Shown: positions 9,401 to 17,677 of the stretch, in pieces
Numbering within the stretch: position 1 is the first letter of the stretch
Layout: every line of letters begins with the position of its first letter
Source of the DNA: CALMKX01 sp036274895
GTDB lineage: Bacteria > Acidobacteriota > Thermoanaerobaculia > Multivoradales > SZUA-115
Direction of reading: 5' to 3'
DNA length: 64,000 nucleotides
Assembly: GCA_036274895.1 (NCBI GenBank)
Contig: DASUEU010000069.1
Span: 62,001 to 126,000 of the forward strand
Notes under the pieces: model-generated
What the model saw: the letters and a program-made list of their open reading frames with translations, nothing else
What the model was told of the DNA's origin: nothing
Databases searched by the model: none
Made by a program: the position numbers and the translations under genes

Positions 9401-10605
9401 TGGAGCTCGAGCGCCAGCGCATCGCCAACATCGCTCGCCGCTACGCCGAGCCCCTGCTGGCGTGGCTGAGCCGGCAGGGCATCGCCCAGAAGGGGGGAGG
9501 CCGGAGCCTCTACCTGCGCTGGGAGGGCATCCTGCTGTCGCTCAAGCAGCACGAGGGGGCCAAGCCCGGCAATCCCGTGACGGCCCTCGAAGACCTGATC
9601 ACCGGCACCTTCACCAAGGTCACCCCCACCTCTTGCGGCATCGCTCCGGCGACCTCGACCCAGGGCTCGACCAACTTCTTCCTGATGCGCCGCGACGAGC
9701 TGGCACGCGACCTGACGGAGCGCTGCGGCATCCTGGTCGCCGAGCACGCACGCGAGCGCTGGCGGGAGGTCTCCCGCTCGTTCACGGACAAGCTGGCAGG
9801 CCGCTTCCCCTTCGCCCGGGCGGTGCCGGAGGGGCTCACCAGGGAGGTCGACATCGCCGACCTGCGGGCCTTCTTCCAGCTCTTCGCCGCTGCCCGCGGC
9901 GAGATCCTCGCCACCCAGACCGTCGAGCCGCCGGCTTTCGGGCCCGCCCAGGACGACGTGCTGGGCTTCGTGGCGGAGATGGCGAAGGCCGAGACCTTCT
10001 TCGCCAGCCTGCTCGCCAGCCCGGAGCTCGAGCCCGCCTTCCCGGTGGAGGTGCTGGCGGACTTCCGGGTCAATCAGCCGCCGGAAGACCCTGCCGAACG
10101 GGAGGCCCTGGCCGTCAGCCCGGAGGTCGAGCTGGGGGGCGAGCGGATCATCGAGTGGACCCTGGAGTCGGGAGATCAGCGCATCACCCACCGGGACACC
10201 GAGCGCCGCCTGGCCTGGCGGCCGGGCCTGCCGGTGGCCCTGACCCTGCGCTGGGCCGAGGATTCCCCCCGCTTGCCCGAGGCCCGTTGGTTCACCGCCG
10301 ACGGCCAGACCGTGGTCTACTGCTACGAAGGCCGCTGGTCCTTGCTCGCCCTGCTCGCCGCCCATCAAAGCAGAGACCCACGGCCCCACACCCTGCGTCT
10401 GGTGATCCCCACCGAGCCCAACCCCAGGGCCCTCGGGACCGGTGGCGACGAGCCAGCCACGCGGGTCTTCGTCCGCCTGCGCCTCGCCACCCCGGCGGGC
10501 GAGGGCAAGCCGCCCCAGAACCTCACCCTGCCCCGGTTCCCCCTCGCGGTTCCTGCCGTGCCGGAGCCGGTCGCCGCCACCGACGAAGCCCGGGAGGCCC
10601 CATGA
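6475..10605 (+). CDS. tssM: T6SS membrane protein TssM (IcmF)
   Basis: At 1,376 residues this is the large inner-membrane protein that spans the periplasm to TssJ. One membrane helix lies at about residues 10-29 and a second at about 385-408; I see only one N-terminal helix where many TssM proteins have two. The cytoplasmic NTPase-like region has PWCLMMGAAGSRPPDLF at 91-107, in the position of the Walker A motif, but the GKT is replaced by SRPP, so nucleotide binding is doubtful. The periplasmic part is long and helical with a beta-rich end. It overlaps tssL and tssA by ATGA. Confidence 0.93.
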   Translation: MTGLYELRPFLLVGIGLLAVVVAVVVVRILMRSASSATFEDAAEGPAPPPAEPVAAAEGASGLKLASSFRQALSRLKSYGAVGVGTRYEVPWCLMMGAAGSRPPDLFADSGINLPLGPPADLDREGRRGVAWWFLGHGAVLDLEGDYVLGRDGVSSDQRGLRKFLRLLQRHRPRRPLDALVITVPARDLLEGSRAGAGGLVELERRASLIEDRLWLLVRQLGWRCPTTVLVTGCEVLPGFSGFCAALPSSRLGEAFGWASPHALDAAWRPTWVQEAFDTLGRRLELLKLELLAEGVSPGLADDVFRFPPALAELEGALAAFLDPLFKPSAYAETSMLRGIYFTGELASPHRRRVFLEGLFEHKVFRERALAAPTRASLVSRNRRVLVTQVGVSTLAAVLTVGTLLATLWLTARERNLRPFLNEVAINLGEIEGRRQEGKPVPLELVREHAQHLLEGMTRVDADDFWAFFLPASWPPFSRLDDDLVEVSVRAYDRVIFDAFHGELVEKAKRLTQARTEGGRRFIAWPAATDEVAAEEAGALPLSLRLKPVASVAELAEWNRWLDDAEAFERHVAIYNRLHQTRDLGDLAALVKYLFDVTLPRAFFEHARLYREALGRPELFQPFELETYREPARERAEGMGLALYERLGPGNELLQALRGLAWQLDSLAESAAWANVDQDQLAVLVDSITEVEHALSLTDLEWAFREPYDLGPSHAEALRRTAASLMLGTDLSKTIEEEGKELWTELRLELGSIGSVLTGPLLAIDEGKPQMQISADLAILKTAIQSFSGEGFVQEAELRRFARVVPAGQHLIWNASGLEDAERMAQVWDRFETETLRQFPRDLQRQVGDAARQRLGERMDDLVARAQRFESVPEVGSAVVREPALAIEVAAFQDATQPLSRLLDAYRRLRLEASAQALTELANSQAESLLGVVDRLLEAEAPYRPRQGGFGWWNGRSPVALAAYEVGDAAELGLYLELERQRIANIARRYAEPLLAWLSRQGIAQKGGGRSLYLRWEGILLSLKQHEGAKPGNPVTALEDLITGTFTKVTPTSCGIAPATSTQGSTNFFLMRRDELARDLTERCGILVAEHARERWREVSRSFTDKLAGRFPFARAVPEGLTREVDIADLRAFFQLFAAARGEILATQTVEPPAFGPAQDDVLGFVAEMAKAETFFASLLASPELEPAFPVEVLADFRVNQPPEDPAEREALAVSPEVELGGERIIEWTLESGDQRITHRDTERRLAWRPGLPVALTLRWAEDSPRLPEARWFTADGQTVVYCYEGRWSLLALLAAHQSRDPRPHTLRLVIPTEPNPRALGTGGDEPATRVFVRLRLATPAGEGKPPQNLTLPRFPLAVPAVPEPVAATDEAREAP

Positions 10606-11681
10606 CCACCGCCGCGGAGCTCGAGGGCCTGCTCGCTCCCATCTCGCCGGCCCAGCCGACGGGAGAGGTGCTGCGCTACGACCCCCTCTACGACACCCTG
10701 AAGGAGCTGCGCCGGGAGGACGACCCCACCCTGCCCCTGGGCGCCTGGCGCCACGAGCTCAAGCGGGCCGACTGGGGCCAACTCGCCACCGTCGCCGCCG
10801 AGGCCCTGCGCGGTCGCTCGAAGGACCTGCAGATCGCCGCCTGGCTGGCCGAGGCCTGGATCTACCTCCATGGCTTCCCGGGCGCCCGGCGAGGCCTCCT
10901 GCTGCTGGCCGGCCTGGTGAGAGCTTTCTGGGACCAGGTCCATCCCCAGCCCGCCAATGGCGACCCGGAGTTCCGCCTGGCCCCGCTGCGCTGGGCCAAC
11001 GACAACCTCAGCGAGAGCCTGAAGCGCATCCCGCTGACGGCGCCGGAGACCGACGACGCCCTACCCATGAACTGGCTGGACTGGGAGACCTCTCTCTACC
11101 TCCAGCGCCTGGCTGCCGCCGACCGCACGGCGGCGGAGCGCGCGGAGGCCGAGGGCAAGGTCACCCAGACCCGCTTCCTGCTCAGCCTGGGCCTGACTCC
11201 CGGGTCCTTCTACCTCGACCTCGCCGGCCAACTGGCCGGAGTGGCCGAGGCGATCGACGAGCTGGGCGAGGCCCTCGATGACCGCTGCGGGCCCGGGGCG
11301 GTTTCCCTCGGACGGCTGCGCGACGTGGTCGGCGCCCTCGGCTCCTTCGTCGAGAGGGTACTCGCGGAGCGCACCCAGCAGGGGGAGCTGGGCATGGACG
11401 AGGCCGGGGGCCTGCACAGCGCCGAGGAATGGCCGGAGGAGGGAGCCACGGGCGGCCCGCGGATCACCAGCCGGGCCGAGGCTTTCCGCCGCCTGGCCGA
11501 GGCCGCGGACTATCTGCTGCGCACCGAGCCCCACAGCCCGGTGCCCTACCTGATCAAGCGGGCGGTGCAATGGGGCAACTTGAGCCTGGCCGAGCTGTTG
11601 GCCGAGCTGCTCGCCGGCGGGACGGACTTGAAGACGATCTATTCCCTGCTCGGGATCAAACGAATGGAAACTGAAGGATGA
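10602..11681 (+). CDS. tssA: T6SS assembly protein TssA
   Basis: The 359-residue protein begins with an ImpA-type N-terminal domain (LEGLLAPISPAQPTGEVLRYDP, YDTLKELRREDD) and ends with a helical domain containing PHSPVPYLIKRAVQWGNLSL, the family's common C-terminal signature. TssA primes the baseplate and coordinates tube and sheath growth. The ATG overlaps the tssM stop (ATGA). A 90-nt gap follows before tssB, the largest break inside the T6SS operon until the end of clpV. Confidence 0.92.
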   Translation: MTTAAELEGLLAPISPAQPTGEVLRYDPLYDTLKELRREDDPTLPLGAWRHELKRADWGQLATVAAEALRGRSKDLQIAAWLAEAWIYLHGFPGARRGLLLLAGLVRAFWDQVHPQPANGDPEFRLAPLRWANDNLSESLKRIPLTAPETDDALPMNWLDWETSLYLQRLAAADRTAAERAEAEGKVTQTRFLLSLGLTPGSFYLDLAGQLAGVAEAIDELGEALDDRCGPGAVSLGRLRDVVGALGSFVERVLAERTQQGELGMDEAGGLHSAEEWPEEGATGGPRITSRAEAFRRLAEAADYLLRTEPHSPVPYLIKRAVQWGNLSLAELLAELLAGGTDLKTIYSLLGIKRMETEG

Positions 11682-11771
11682 GCACATCGAGGAGGTGAGG
11701 CACGCCCGGATGAGACGGTTTGTCGTGGCCCGTGAAGTGCAGCGACCGAAAGGACAACAGAGGAGTAGCGC

Positions 11772-12296
11772 ATGAGTGAGAGCACACAACACAAACTTTC
11801 GCGCATCCGGCCGCCCCGGGTGCAGATCACCTACGACGTCGAGACCGGCGGCGCCATCGAGATGAAGGAGCTGCCGCTGGTGGTCGGCATCCTGGCCGAC
11901 CTCTCCGGCAAGCCCGAGAACCCCTTGCCGTACTTGAAGAAGCGCAAGTTCGTCGAGATCGATCGCGACAACTTCAACGAGGTGATGGAGAAGCTCGCGC
12001 CGCGGCTCGCCTTCCAGGTACCCAACCGCTTGAACGGCGAGTCCAGCGACGCCCTGAAAGTCGAGCTGAAGTTCAAGAACTTCGGCGACTTCCACCCGGC
12101 CGCCGTGGTCGAGCAGGTCGAATCGCTGCGCAAGATCTTCGAGGCCCGCAATCGCCTGCGCGACCTGCTGGCCAAGCTCGACGGCAACGACGACCTCGAC
12201 GGCCTGCTGCAGGAAGTAGCGACCAACACCGAGAGCCAGCAGCAGCTCGCCGAGCAGACCGGCCGCAAGGCGGAAGGAGGAGAGAGCAATGGCTGA
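11772..12296 (+). CDS. tssB: T6SS contractile sheath small subunit TssB (VipA)
   Basis: A 174-residue sheath protein. The N-terminal block RPPRVQITYDVETGG and the following ELPLVVGILADLSG are hallmarks of TssB; the C-terminal half is a long helix ending in a charged tail (EQTGRKAEGGESNG). It polymerises with TssC around the Hcp tube. The start follows GGAGTAGCGC, and the stop lies 8 nt inside tssC. Confidence 0.96.
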   Translation: MSESTQHKLSRIRPPRVQITYDVETGGAIEMKELPLVVGILADLSGKPENPLPYLKKRKFVEIDRDNFNEVMEKLAPRLAFQVPNRLNGESSDALKVELKFKNFGDFHPAAVVEQVESLRKIFEARNRLRDLLAKLDGNDDLDGLLQEVATNTESQQQLAEQTGRKAEGGESNG

Positions 12297-13773
12297 CAAG
12301 AAAGAAGCAGCCGCCCCGGCGGCCGCCGCCGAAGCGCAGGAAGCCAGTCTGCTCGACCAGATCATCGCCAAGGGCAAGATGGCCCGTGACCCGGAGCAGA
12401 AGGCCGCTGCCCGCGACCTGGTGGGCGAGTTCGTGCACCAGATCCTCGCCGAGGAGATGAAGATCGGCCGGGACACCGTCAAGTCGATCGAGGACCAGAT
12501 CGCCAAGCTCGATCAGCTGCTTTCCGATCAGGTCAACGAGATCCTGCACCATCCCGACTTCCAGCGGCTCGAGGCCTCGTGGCGGGGGTTGCATTATCTG
12601 GTCTACAACACCGAGACCAGCACGCGACTGAAGCTGCGACTGCTCAACGTCACCAAGTCGGAGCTGCAGAAGGATCTCGAGAGCGCTTCCGAGTTCGACC
12701 AGAGCAACCTGTTCAAGAAGGTCTACGAGGAGGAGTACGGCACTTTCGGCGGCAGCCCCTTCAGCCTGCTGGTGGGGGACTACGAATTCGGCCGCAACAA
12801 CCAGGACCAGACTCTCCTGCGGTTGATCTCGAACGTCGCGGCGGCGGCCCACGCTCCGTTCATCGCTGCCGCCTCGCCGGCCCTCTTCGACATGGAGAGC
12901 TTCACCGAGCTGGGCAATCCCCGCGATCTGGCGAAGATCTTCGAGTCCACCGAGCTGATCAAGTGGCGTTCCTTCCAGGCCAGCGAGGACTCGCGCTACG
13001 TGGCCCTGGTGCTGCCGCACGTGCTGTTGCGCCTGCCCTATGGTGAGAAGACCTTGCCGGTGGAGGAGTTCGGCCTCGAGGAGGAGGTCGACGGCACCGA
13101 TCACAGCCGCTACCTCTGGGGCAACGCCGCCTACGTGCTGGCGCAACGGATCACCAACGCCTTCGCCCTCTACAGCTGGTGCGCCGCGATCCGCGGTGTC
13201 GAGGGTGGCGGCAAGGTGGAGGGTCTGCCCACCCACACCTTCAAGACCGACGAGGGAGACATCGCCCTCAAGTGCCCGACCGAGATCGCCATCACCGACC
13301 GTCGCGAGAACGAGCTCAACAACCTGGGCTTCATCGCCCTGTGCCACTGCAAGCTCACGGACTACGCGGCGTTTTTCGGCGGTCAAACGGCCCAGAAGGC
13401 CAAGGTCTACGACACCGACGAGGCCAACGCCAACGCCCGCATCTCGGCGCGGTTGCCCTACATGCTCGCCGCCTCGCGTTTCGCTCACTACCTGAAGGTG
13501 ATCTGCCGCGACAAGATCGGCAGCTTCCAGACCAAGGACACGCTGTCTCTCTACCTCAACCGGTGGATCAACAACTACGTCCTGGCGAGCGACGACGCCG
13601 GCCAGGAGCTCAAGGCGCGCTACCCCCTGCGCGATGCCCGCATCGACGTCGCCGACGTACCGGGTAAACCCGGTGCGTTCCGCGCCGTGGCCTTCCTGCG
13701 TCCCCACTTCCAGCTCGAGGAGCTGACCACCTCGATCCGGCTCGTTGCCGAGCTGCCGCCGCCGGCGGCGTGA
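12289..13773 (+). CDS. tssC: T6SS contractile sheath large subunit TssC (VipB)
   Basis: At 494 residues this is the large sheath subunit. The region ILHHPDFQRLEASWRGLHYL and the nearby YEEEYGTFGGSPFSLLVGDY are strongly conserved in TssC. An alanine-rich segment near the N-terminus (about residues 6-18) precedes a helical region. GGAGGAGAG upstream is a strong ribosome site. ClpV would recycle the contracted TssBC sheath. Confidence 0.97.
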   Translation: MADKKEAAAPAAAAEAQEASLLDQIIAKGKMARDPEQKAAARDLVGEFVHQILAEEMKIGRDTVKSIEDQIAKLDQLLSDQVNEILHHPDFQRLEASWRGLHYLVYNTETSTRLKLRLLNVTKSELQKDLESASEFDQSNLFKKVYEEEYGTFGGSPFSLLVGDYEFGRNNQDQTLLRLISNVAAAAHAPFIAAASPALFDMESFTELGNPRDLAKIFESTELIKWRSFQASEDSRYVALVLPHVLLRLPYGEKTLPVEEFGLEEEVDGTDHSRYLWGNAAYVLAQRITNAFALYSWCAAIRGVEGGGKVEGLPTHTFKTDEGDIALKCPTEIAITDRRENELNNLGFIALCHCKLTDYAAFFGGQTAQKAKVYDTDEANANARISARLPYMLAASRFAHYLKVICRDKIGSFQTKDTLSLYLNRWINNYVLASDDAGQELKARYPLRDARIDVADVPGKPGAFRAVAFLRPHFQLEELTTSIRLVAELPPPAA

Positions 13774-13803
13774 TGCGCCGGTTGATCGTCAAGGAGAGAC
13801 GGC

Positions 13804-14310
13804 ATGGCAACTAACATGTACCTGAAGTTCGAAGAGCCGGCGCTGACCGCCGGCTCGACCGCCGCGGAGCACAAGGACGAGATCGAGATCCTGTCGTGGA
13901 GCCACGGCTTCTCCCAGGCCACCTCGCCAACCCGCTCGGTCGCCGGTGCGGGCACGGTGGAGCAGGCCAACCACCAGAACTTTTCTTTCTCGAAGTATCT
14001 CGACGAGTCGACCGCCGACATCTTGAAGTACTGCTGGGGCGGCAAGCAGATCGGCAAGGGAACGCTGACCTGCTTCCGCGCCGACGGCTCGAAGGACAAC
14101 AAGCCGGTGAAGTATCTCGAGGTGGTGATGCAGCACATCATCATCTCGAACTACAGCCTTTCCGGTGGGCCGGGAGACATCCCGGTCGAGAACATCTCAC
14201 TCGACTACGGCATCATCCAGTACACCTACACCTCGCAGAAGGCTGCCGACGGCACCGGCGGCGGCAACAAGCCGGCCAAGCACGATTTGGAGACGCGCAA
14301 GATTGAGTAG
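13804..14310 (+). CDS. hcp: T6SS inner tube protein Hcp (TssD)
   Basis: The 168-residue protein has the Hcp fold signatures MYLKFEE near the start, IEILSWSHGFSQ, and an ending around ISLDYGIIQYTY. It forms hexameric rings that make the tube, and can carry small cargo in the lumen. A strong AAGGAGAG precedes the ATG. The C-terminal 20 residues are glycine- and lysine-rich and probably flexible. The stop overlaps the TTG start of tssE by 8 nt. Confidence 0.97.
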   Translation: MATNMYLKFEEPALTAGSTAAEHKDEIEILSWSHGFSQATSPTRSVAGAGTVEQANHQNFSFSKYLDESTADILKYCWGGKQIGKGTLTCFRADGSKDNKPVKYLEVVMQHIIISNYSLSGGPGDIPVENISLDYGIIQYTYTSQKAADGTGGGNKPAKHDLETRKIE

Positions 14311-14785
14311 CCTCTTCCCGGCACGGCCGGTACCCCGACCGCTGTTCGATCGCCTGGAGGACCACGAACCGGACCAAAAGCGCGAGCCGCGGCCGCTTTC
14401 CACCCTCGACCGCAAGGAGCTGCTGGAGTCGGTGCGGCAGGAGCTCGAGAGGCTGCTCAACACCCGGGCCTCTCGCCTGCCGCACCGGCCCGCCGGCCTG
14501 CCCCGCACGGTCATCGATTACGGTTTGCACGATCCCACGCATTGGTCCCCCCATGACCCCGACGACCGCCGTCGCCTCGCCGCGGACATTGCCGAGGCGG
14601 TGCGGGCTTACGAGCCCCGGCTCAGTGACGTGCGGGTCACCGTCGCGCCGCTGCCCGAGCAACCGGAGGTGCTCGGCGCCACCATCGAAGGCCGCCTGGT
14701 CGGCGACACGGTGGCCGAGCCGGTGTCCTTCCTGACCGCCTTCGCCCATGACCTCGAGGGAGCCCAGGTCCATGCCCGTTCCTGA
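14303..14785 (+). CDS. tssE: T6SS baseplate protein TssE (gp25-like)
   Basis: This 160-residue protein is a homologue of phage T4 gp25, which starts sheath polymerisation at the baseplate. The block RTVIDYGLHDPTHWSP and the later alternating region (DIAEAVRAYEPRLSDVRV) match gp25-like proteins. I chose the TTG at 14303 inside the hcp end: it gives the common N-terminus SSLFPARPVPRPLFDRLED and GGAG lies 10 nt upstream. The frame is open much further upstream inside hcp but that part has no similarity. Confidence 0.9.
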   Translation: MSSLFPARPVPRPLFDRLEDHEPDQKREPRPLSTLDRKELLESVRQELERLLNTRASRLPHRPAGLPRTVIDYGLHDPTHWSPHDPDDRRRLAADIAEAVRAYEPRLSDVRVTVAPLPEQPEVLGATIEGRLVGDTVAEPVSFLTAFAHDLEGAQVHARS

Positions 14786-16598
14786 AGAAGACCTGCTCGG
14801 CTACTACTGGCAGGAGCTGCTCTGGCTGCGGCGCTCGGGGGAGCAGTTCGCCCGTGCCTACCCGAAGGTCGCCGCGCGCCTCGAGCTGCAGGCCGACGAG
14901 TGCCCGGACCCCCACGTCGAGCGGCTGATCGAGTCCTTCGCCTTCCTGACCGCCCGCATCCAGCGCAACCTCGACAACGACTTCCCCGAGATCGGGGCCG
15001 AGCTGCTGGGCATCCTCTATCCCCACCTGGTGCAGCCCACACCGTCGCTGACCATCGCCCGCTTCAAGGTCGACCCCGACCGTGGCAAGCTGACCTCCGG
15101 CGCCCTGATCCCCGCGGGCACCCGCCTCTTCGCCGAGCCCGAGGCCAAGGCCCTGCGCGAGCAGGGTGCCGTCTGCCGCTGGCGCACCTGCTACCCCGTG
15201 ACCCTGTGGCCCCTGGAGATCACCGCCGCCGCCACCGAGGTCCCCGACCGCTGGAGCTTCCTCGACGACAAGCCGCAGGTGGCCTCTGTGCTGCGGCTGC
15301 GTCTGTCCTGCCGCGCGGACCCCTTTGAGAAGCTGGAGCTCGACCGCCTGCGCATCTACCTCCACGGCGACTCGCTGCTGGTCAGCCGGCTCTGGGAGCT
15401 GGTCTTCCATCACACCATCGAGGTGGCCTTGCTGAGCGAGGGCCGGGAACCGCCGCTCCTGCTGCCGGCCTCTTGCCTCGAGCCGGTGGGCTTCGGCCTC
15501 GATGAGGCCCTGCTGCCCTATCCCCCCACGGCGCAGCCGGCCTATCGCCTGCTCCAGGAGTACTTCGCGCTGCCCGAAAAGCACCACTTCTTCGATCTCA
15601 CCGGCCTCGCCGGGCAGCTCCACGGTCGAGAGGTCGACGTGCTGCTGCTGCTCGACCACCGGGAAGAGAGCCGCCTGCACCTCGCGGTTTCGAACTTCCT
15701 GCTCGGGGCGACGCCGATCGTCAACCTCTTCCCGCTCACCAGCGAGCCCCTGCGCATCGACCACCGCCAGCTCTCCTATCGGCTGGTGGCCGACCACCGC
15801 CGCGAGAAGAGCACCGGCATCCACTCGATCGTCTCGGTCTCGGGCTCGTCGGATGCGGCCGAGGGGGGGCGCGAGATCTGCCCCTTCTACGCCTACACCC
15901 ACGAGCTGGCGGCGCGCGGGCAGAAGGCCTTCTGGCACGCCAAGCGGGTGCCGGCGACGGGCCCCGGAGTCACCGGCACGGACGTGATGCTGTCCTTCCT
16001 GGACCTCGACTTCCGGCCCTCGCGGCCGCCCGAGGAGACGGTTTTCGCCCACCTGCTGTGCACCAACCGGGCCCTGGCCGAGGAGATGCCGGCCGGCGCC
16101 CTGCTGGCCACCGACGAGCCCCTGCCGGTAGCCCACGTCACCTGCTTGAAGCAGCCCACCTCCGAGCTCGCCCCGCCGATGTCGGGCCAGACCCTCTGGC
16201 GGCTGGTCTCGCACCTGTCGCTCAACTACCTCTCCTTCGAGAGCGATACCGAGGCGATCAAGGCCCTGCGCGAGATGCTGCGGCTCTACGCGGTGGGGGA
16301 GGACAACTTCTCCCAGCGGCAGGTGGCCGGGCTGCGGGCGCTCTCCGTCCGACCCGTGGTGCGCCGCCTGGGCACCGCGGCGTGGCGTGGCTTCGTCAAG
16401 GGCCACGAGGTGCGGCTGACCGTGGAGGAGGGCCTCTTCGTGGGCGGTAGCCCGCTGCTGCTCGGCGCCGTCCTGCGCCACTTTTTCGCCCTCTACGCTT
16501 CGACCAACTCGTTCACCCAGCTCGTGCTCGAAAGCCACGAGCGAGAAGGGGAGTGGCAGCGGTGGCCGCCTTTGGCTGGCGAAAAAAGGTTTCTGTAG
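14772..16598 (+). CDS. tssF: T6SS baseplate protein TssF
   Basis: The 608-residue protein carries the TssF signatures at its N-terminus (DLLGYYWQELLWLRRSGEQFA) and DPHVERLIESFAFLTARIQ. It forms the baseplate wedge with TssG, TssE and TssK. The ATG at 14772 lies within the last codons of tssE, preceded by GAGGGAG. It extends 46 nt into tssG. Confidence 0.95.
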   Translation: MPVPEEDLLGYYWQELLWLRRSGEQFARAYPKVAARLELQADECPDPHVERLIESFAFLTARIQRNLDNDFPEIGAELLGILYPHLVQPTPSLTIARFKVDPDRGKLTSGALIPAGTRLFAEPEAKALREQGAVCRWRTCYPVTLWPLEITAAATEVPDRWSFLDDKPQVASVLRLRLSCRADPFEKLELDRLRIYLHGDSLLVSRLWELVFHHTIEVALLSEGREPPLLLPASCLEPVGFGLDEALLPYPPTAQPAYRLLQEYFALPEKHHFFDLTGLAGQLHGREVDVLLLLDHREESRLHLAVSNFLLGATPIVNLFPLTSEPLRIDHRQLSYRLVADHRREKSTGIHSIVSVSGSSDAAEGGREICPFYAYTHELAARGQKAFWHAKRVPATGPGVTGTDVMLSFLDLDFRPSRPPEETVFAHLLCTNRALAEEMPAGALLATDEPLPVAHVTCLKQPTSELAPPMSGQTLWRLVSHLSLNYLSFESDTEAIKALREMLRLYAVGEDNFSQRQVAGLRALSVRPVVRRLGTAAWRGFVKGHEVRLTVEEGLFVGGSPLLLGAVLRHFFALYASTNSFTQLVLESHEREGEWQRWPPLAGEKRFL

Positions 16599-17677
16599 GC
16601 GACGGCCTGTTCCGCGAGGGCCACCGCTTCGAGTTCCTCCAGGCGGTGCGCCTGCTCGAGGTCCTGGCCCCGGAGCGCACGCCACCGGCGGAGGGCACCG
16701 ATCCGCAGCGGGAGACGGTGCGCTTCTCGGCGCGGGTGGAGCTGGGCTTCCCGTCCACCGAGATCACCCACCTCGCGCCGCCGCCGCCAACCGGCGGCCC
16801 GGCGCACATGAAGGTGAGCTTCCTCAGCCTGGCCGGTGAGGTCGGGCCGCTGCCTCTCTCGGTGACCGAGCGCATCCGCACCCGCCTCTCGGCCAAGGAC
16901 GGGGCCTTCGCCGCCTTCCTGGACATCTTCCACCATCGCCTGGTCTCCCTCTTCTACCGCGGCCGCAAGAAGTACCGGCCGGTGGTGACCACCCGGCCGC
17001 CGGACGAAGGCCGGGTCGGCCGCACCCTCTTGGCCCTGGTTGGGCTGGGCGGGCCGGCCCTCAGGGGTCGCCTGGGCCTGCCGGAGCGCACCCTGCTCGC
17101 CTACACCGGCCTGCTGACCGGCACGGCGCGCACCATGGTCGGCCTCGAGAGGCTGCTGGCCGGTACCTTCAAAGTGCCGGTCTCCGTCGAGCCCTTCGCC
17201 GGAGGCTGGCTGTCGCTCGCCTCCGAGCAGTGGACCCGTCTGGGGCCGCGAGGCCAGAATCAGACCCTGGGCATCGACGCCTGCCTGGGTCGCCGAGTCT
17301 GGGACCAGAGTCACGGCTTCGAGCTCCGGGTGGGACCCCTGACCTTGAGAGGGCTGCTCGACCTGCTGCCGACCGGCCAGGCCTTCCGATCGCTGGTGGC
17401 TTTGACCCGCTTCTACGTCGGGGAGGAGCCCTCCTTCCGCGTGCGGCTGGTGCTCGCCCCCGAAGAGGTACCGTCGCTTTCCCTGGGCCGCGCCGGAGAT
17501 GCCCGCCTCGGCTGGTCCAGCCGGCTCGCGCCCGGGGGGCCGGGGGCGCCGGCCCGGCCCGAGGCCGCGGAGCCCCGTCTGGGCGCCCGCGGCGGGGCTC
17601 GCCTGGGCTGGACGAGCTGGCTGGGCAGGCCGTCCGCGGGGAGCCCGGCCGAGGTGGTGCTGCGAGGGCGAACGTGA
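16553..17677 (+). CDS. tssG: T6SS baseplate protein TssG
   Basis: The 374-residue product matches TssG: a FREGHRFEFLQAVRLLE block near the N-terminus, then AHMKVSFLSLAGEVGPLP and FLDIFHHRLVSLFYR. The GTG at 16553 has AAGGGGA directly upstream and overlaps tssF by 46 nt. The last 70 residues (after about 305) are Gly/Pro/Arg-rich with a repeated RLGW(S/T)S motif; this tail is longer and less regular than in typical TssG and may be disordered. Confidence 0.93.
   Translation: MAAVAAFGWRKKVSVGDGLFREGHRFEFLQAVRLLEVLAPERTPPAEGTDPQRETVRFSARVELGFPSTEITHLAPPPPTGGPAHMKVSFLSLAGEVGPLPLSVTERIRTRLSAKDGAFAAFLDIFHHRLVSLFYRGRKKYRPVVTTRPPDEGRVGRTLLALVGLGGPALRGRLGLPERTLLAYTGLLTGTARTMVGLERLLAGTFKVPVSVEPFAGGWLSLASEQWTRLGPRGQNQTLGIDACLGRRVWDQSHGFELRVGPLTLRGLLDLLPTGQAFRSLVALTRFYVGEEPSFRVRLVLAPEEVPSLSLGRAGDARLGWSSRLAPGGPGAPARPEAAEPRLGARGGARLGWTSWLGRPSAGSPAEVVLRGRT

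Noticed and set aside
8482..10389. Long minus-strand open frame opposite tssM (635 codons)
   Set aside because: It is the antisense shadow of a GC-rich gene; the product is low-complexity Gly/Gln/Arg/Leu with no domain, and tssM is certain.
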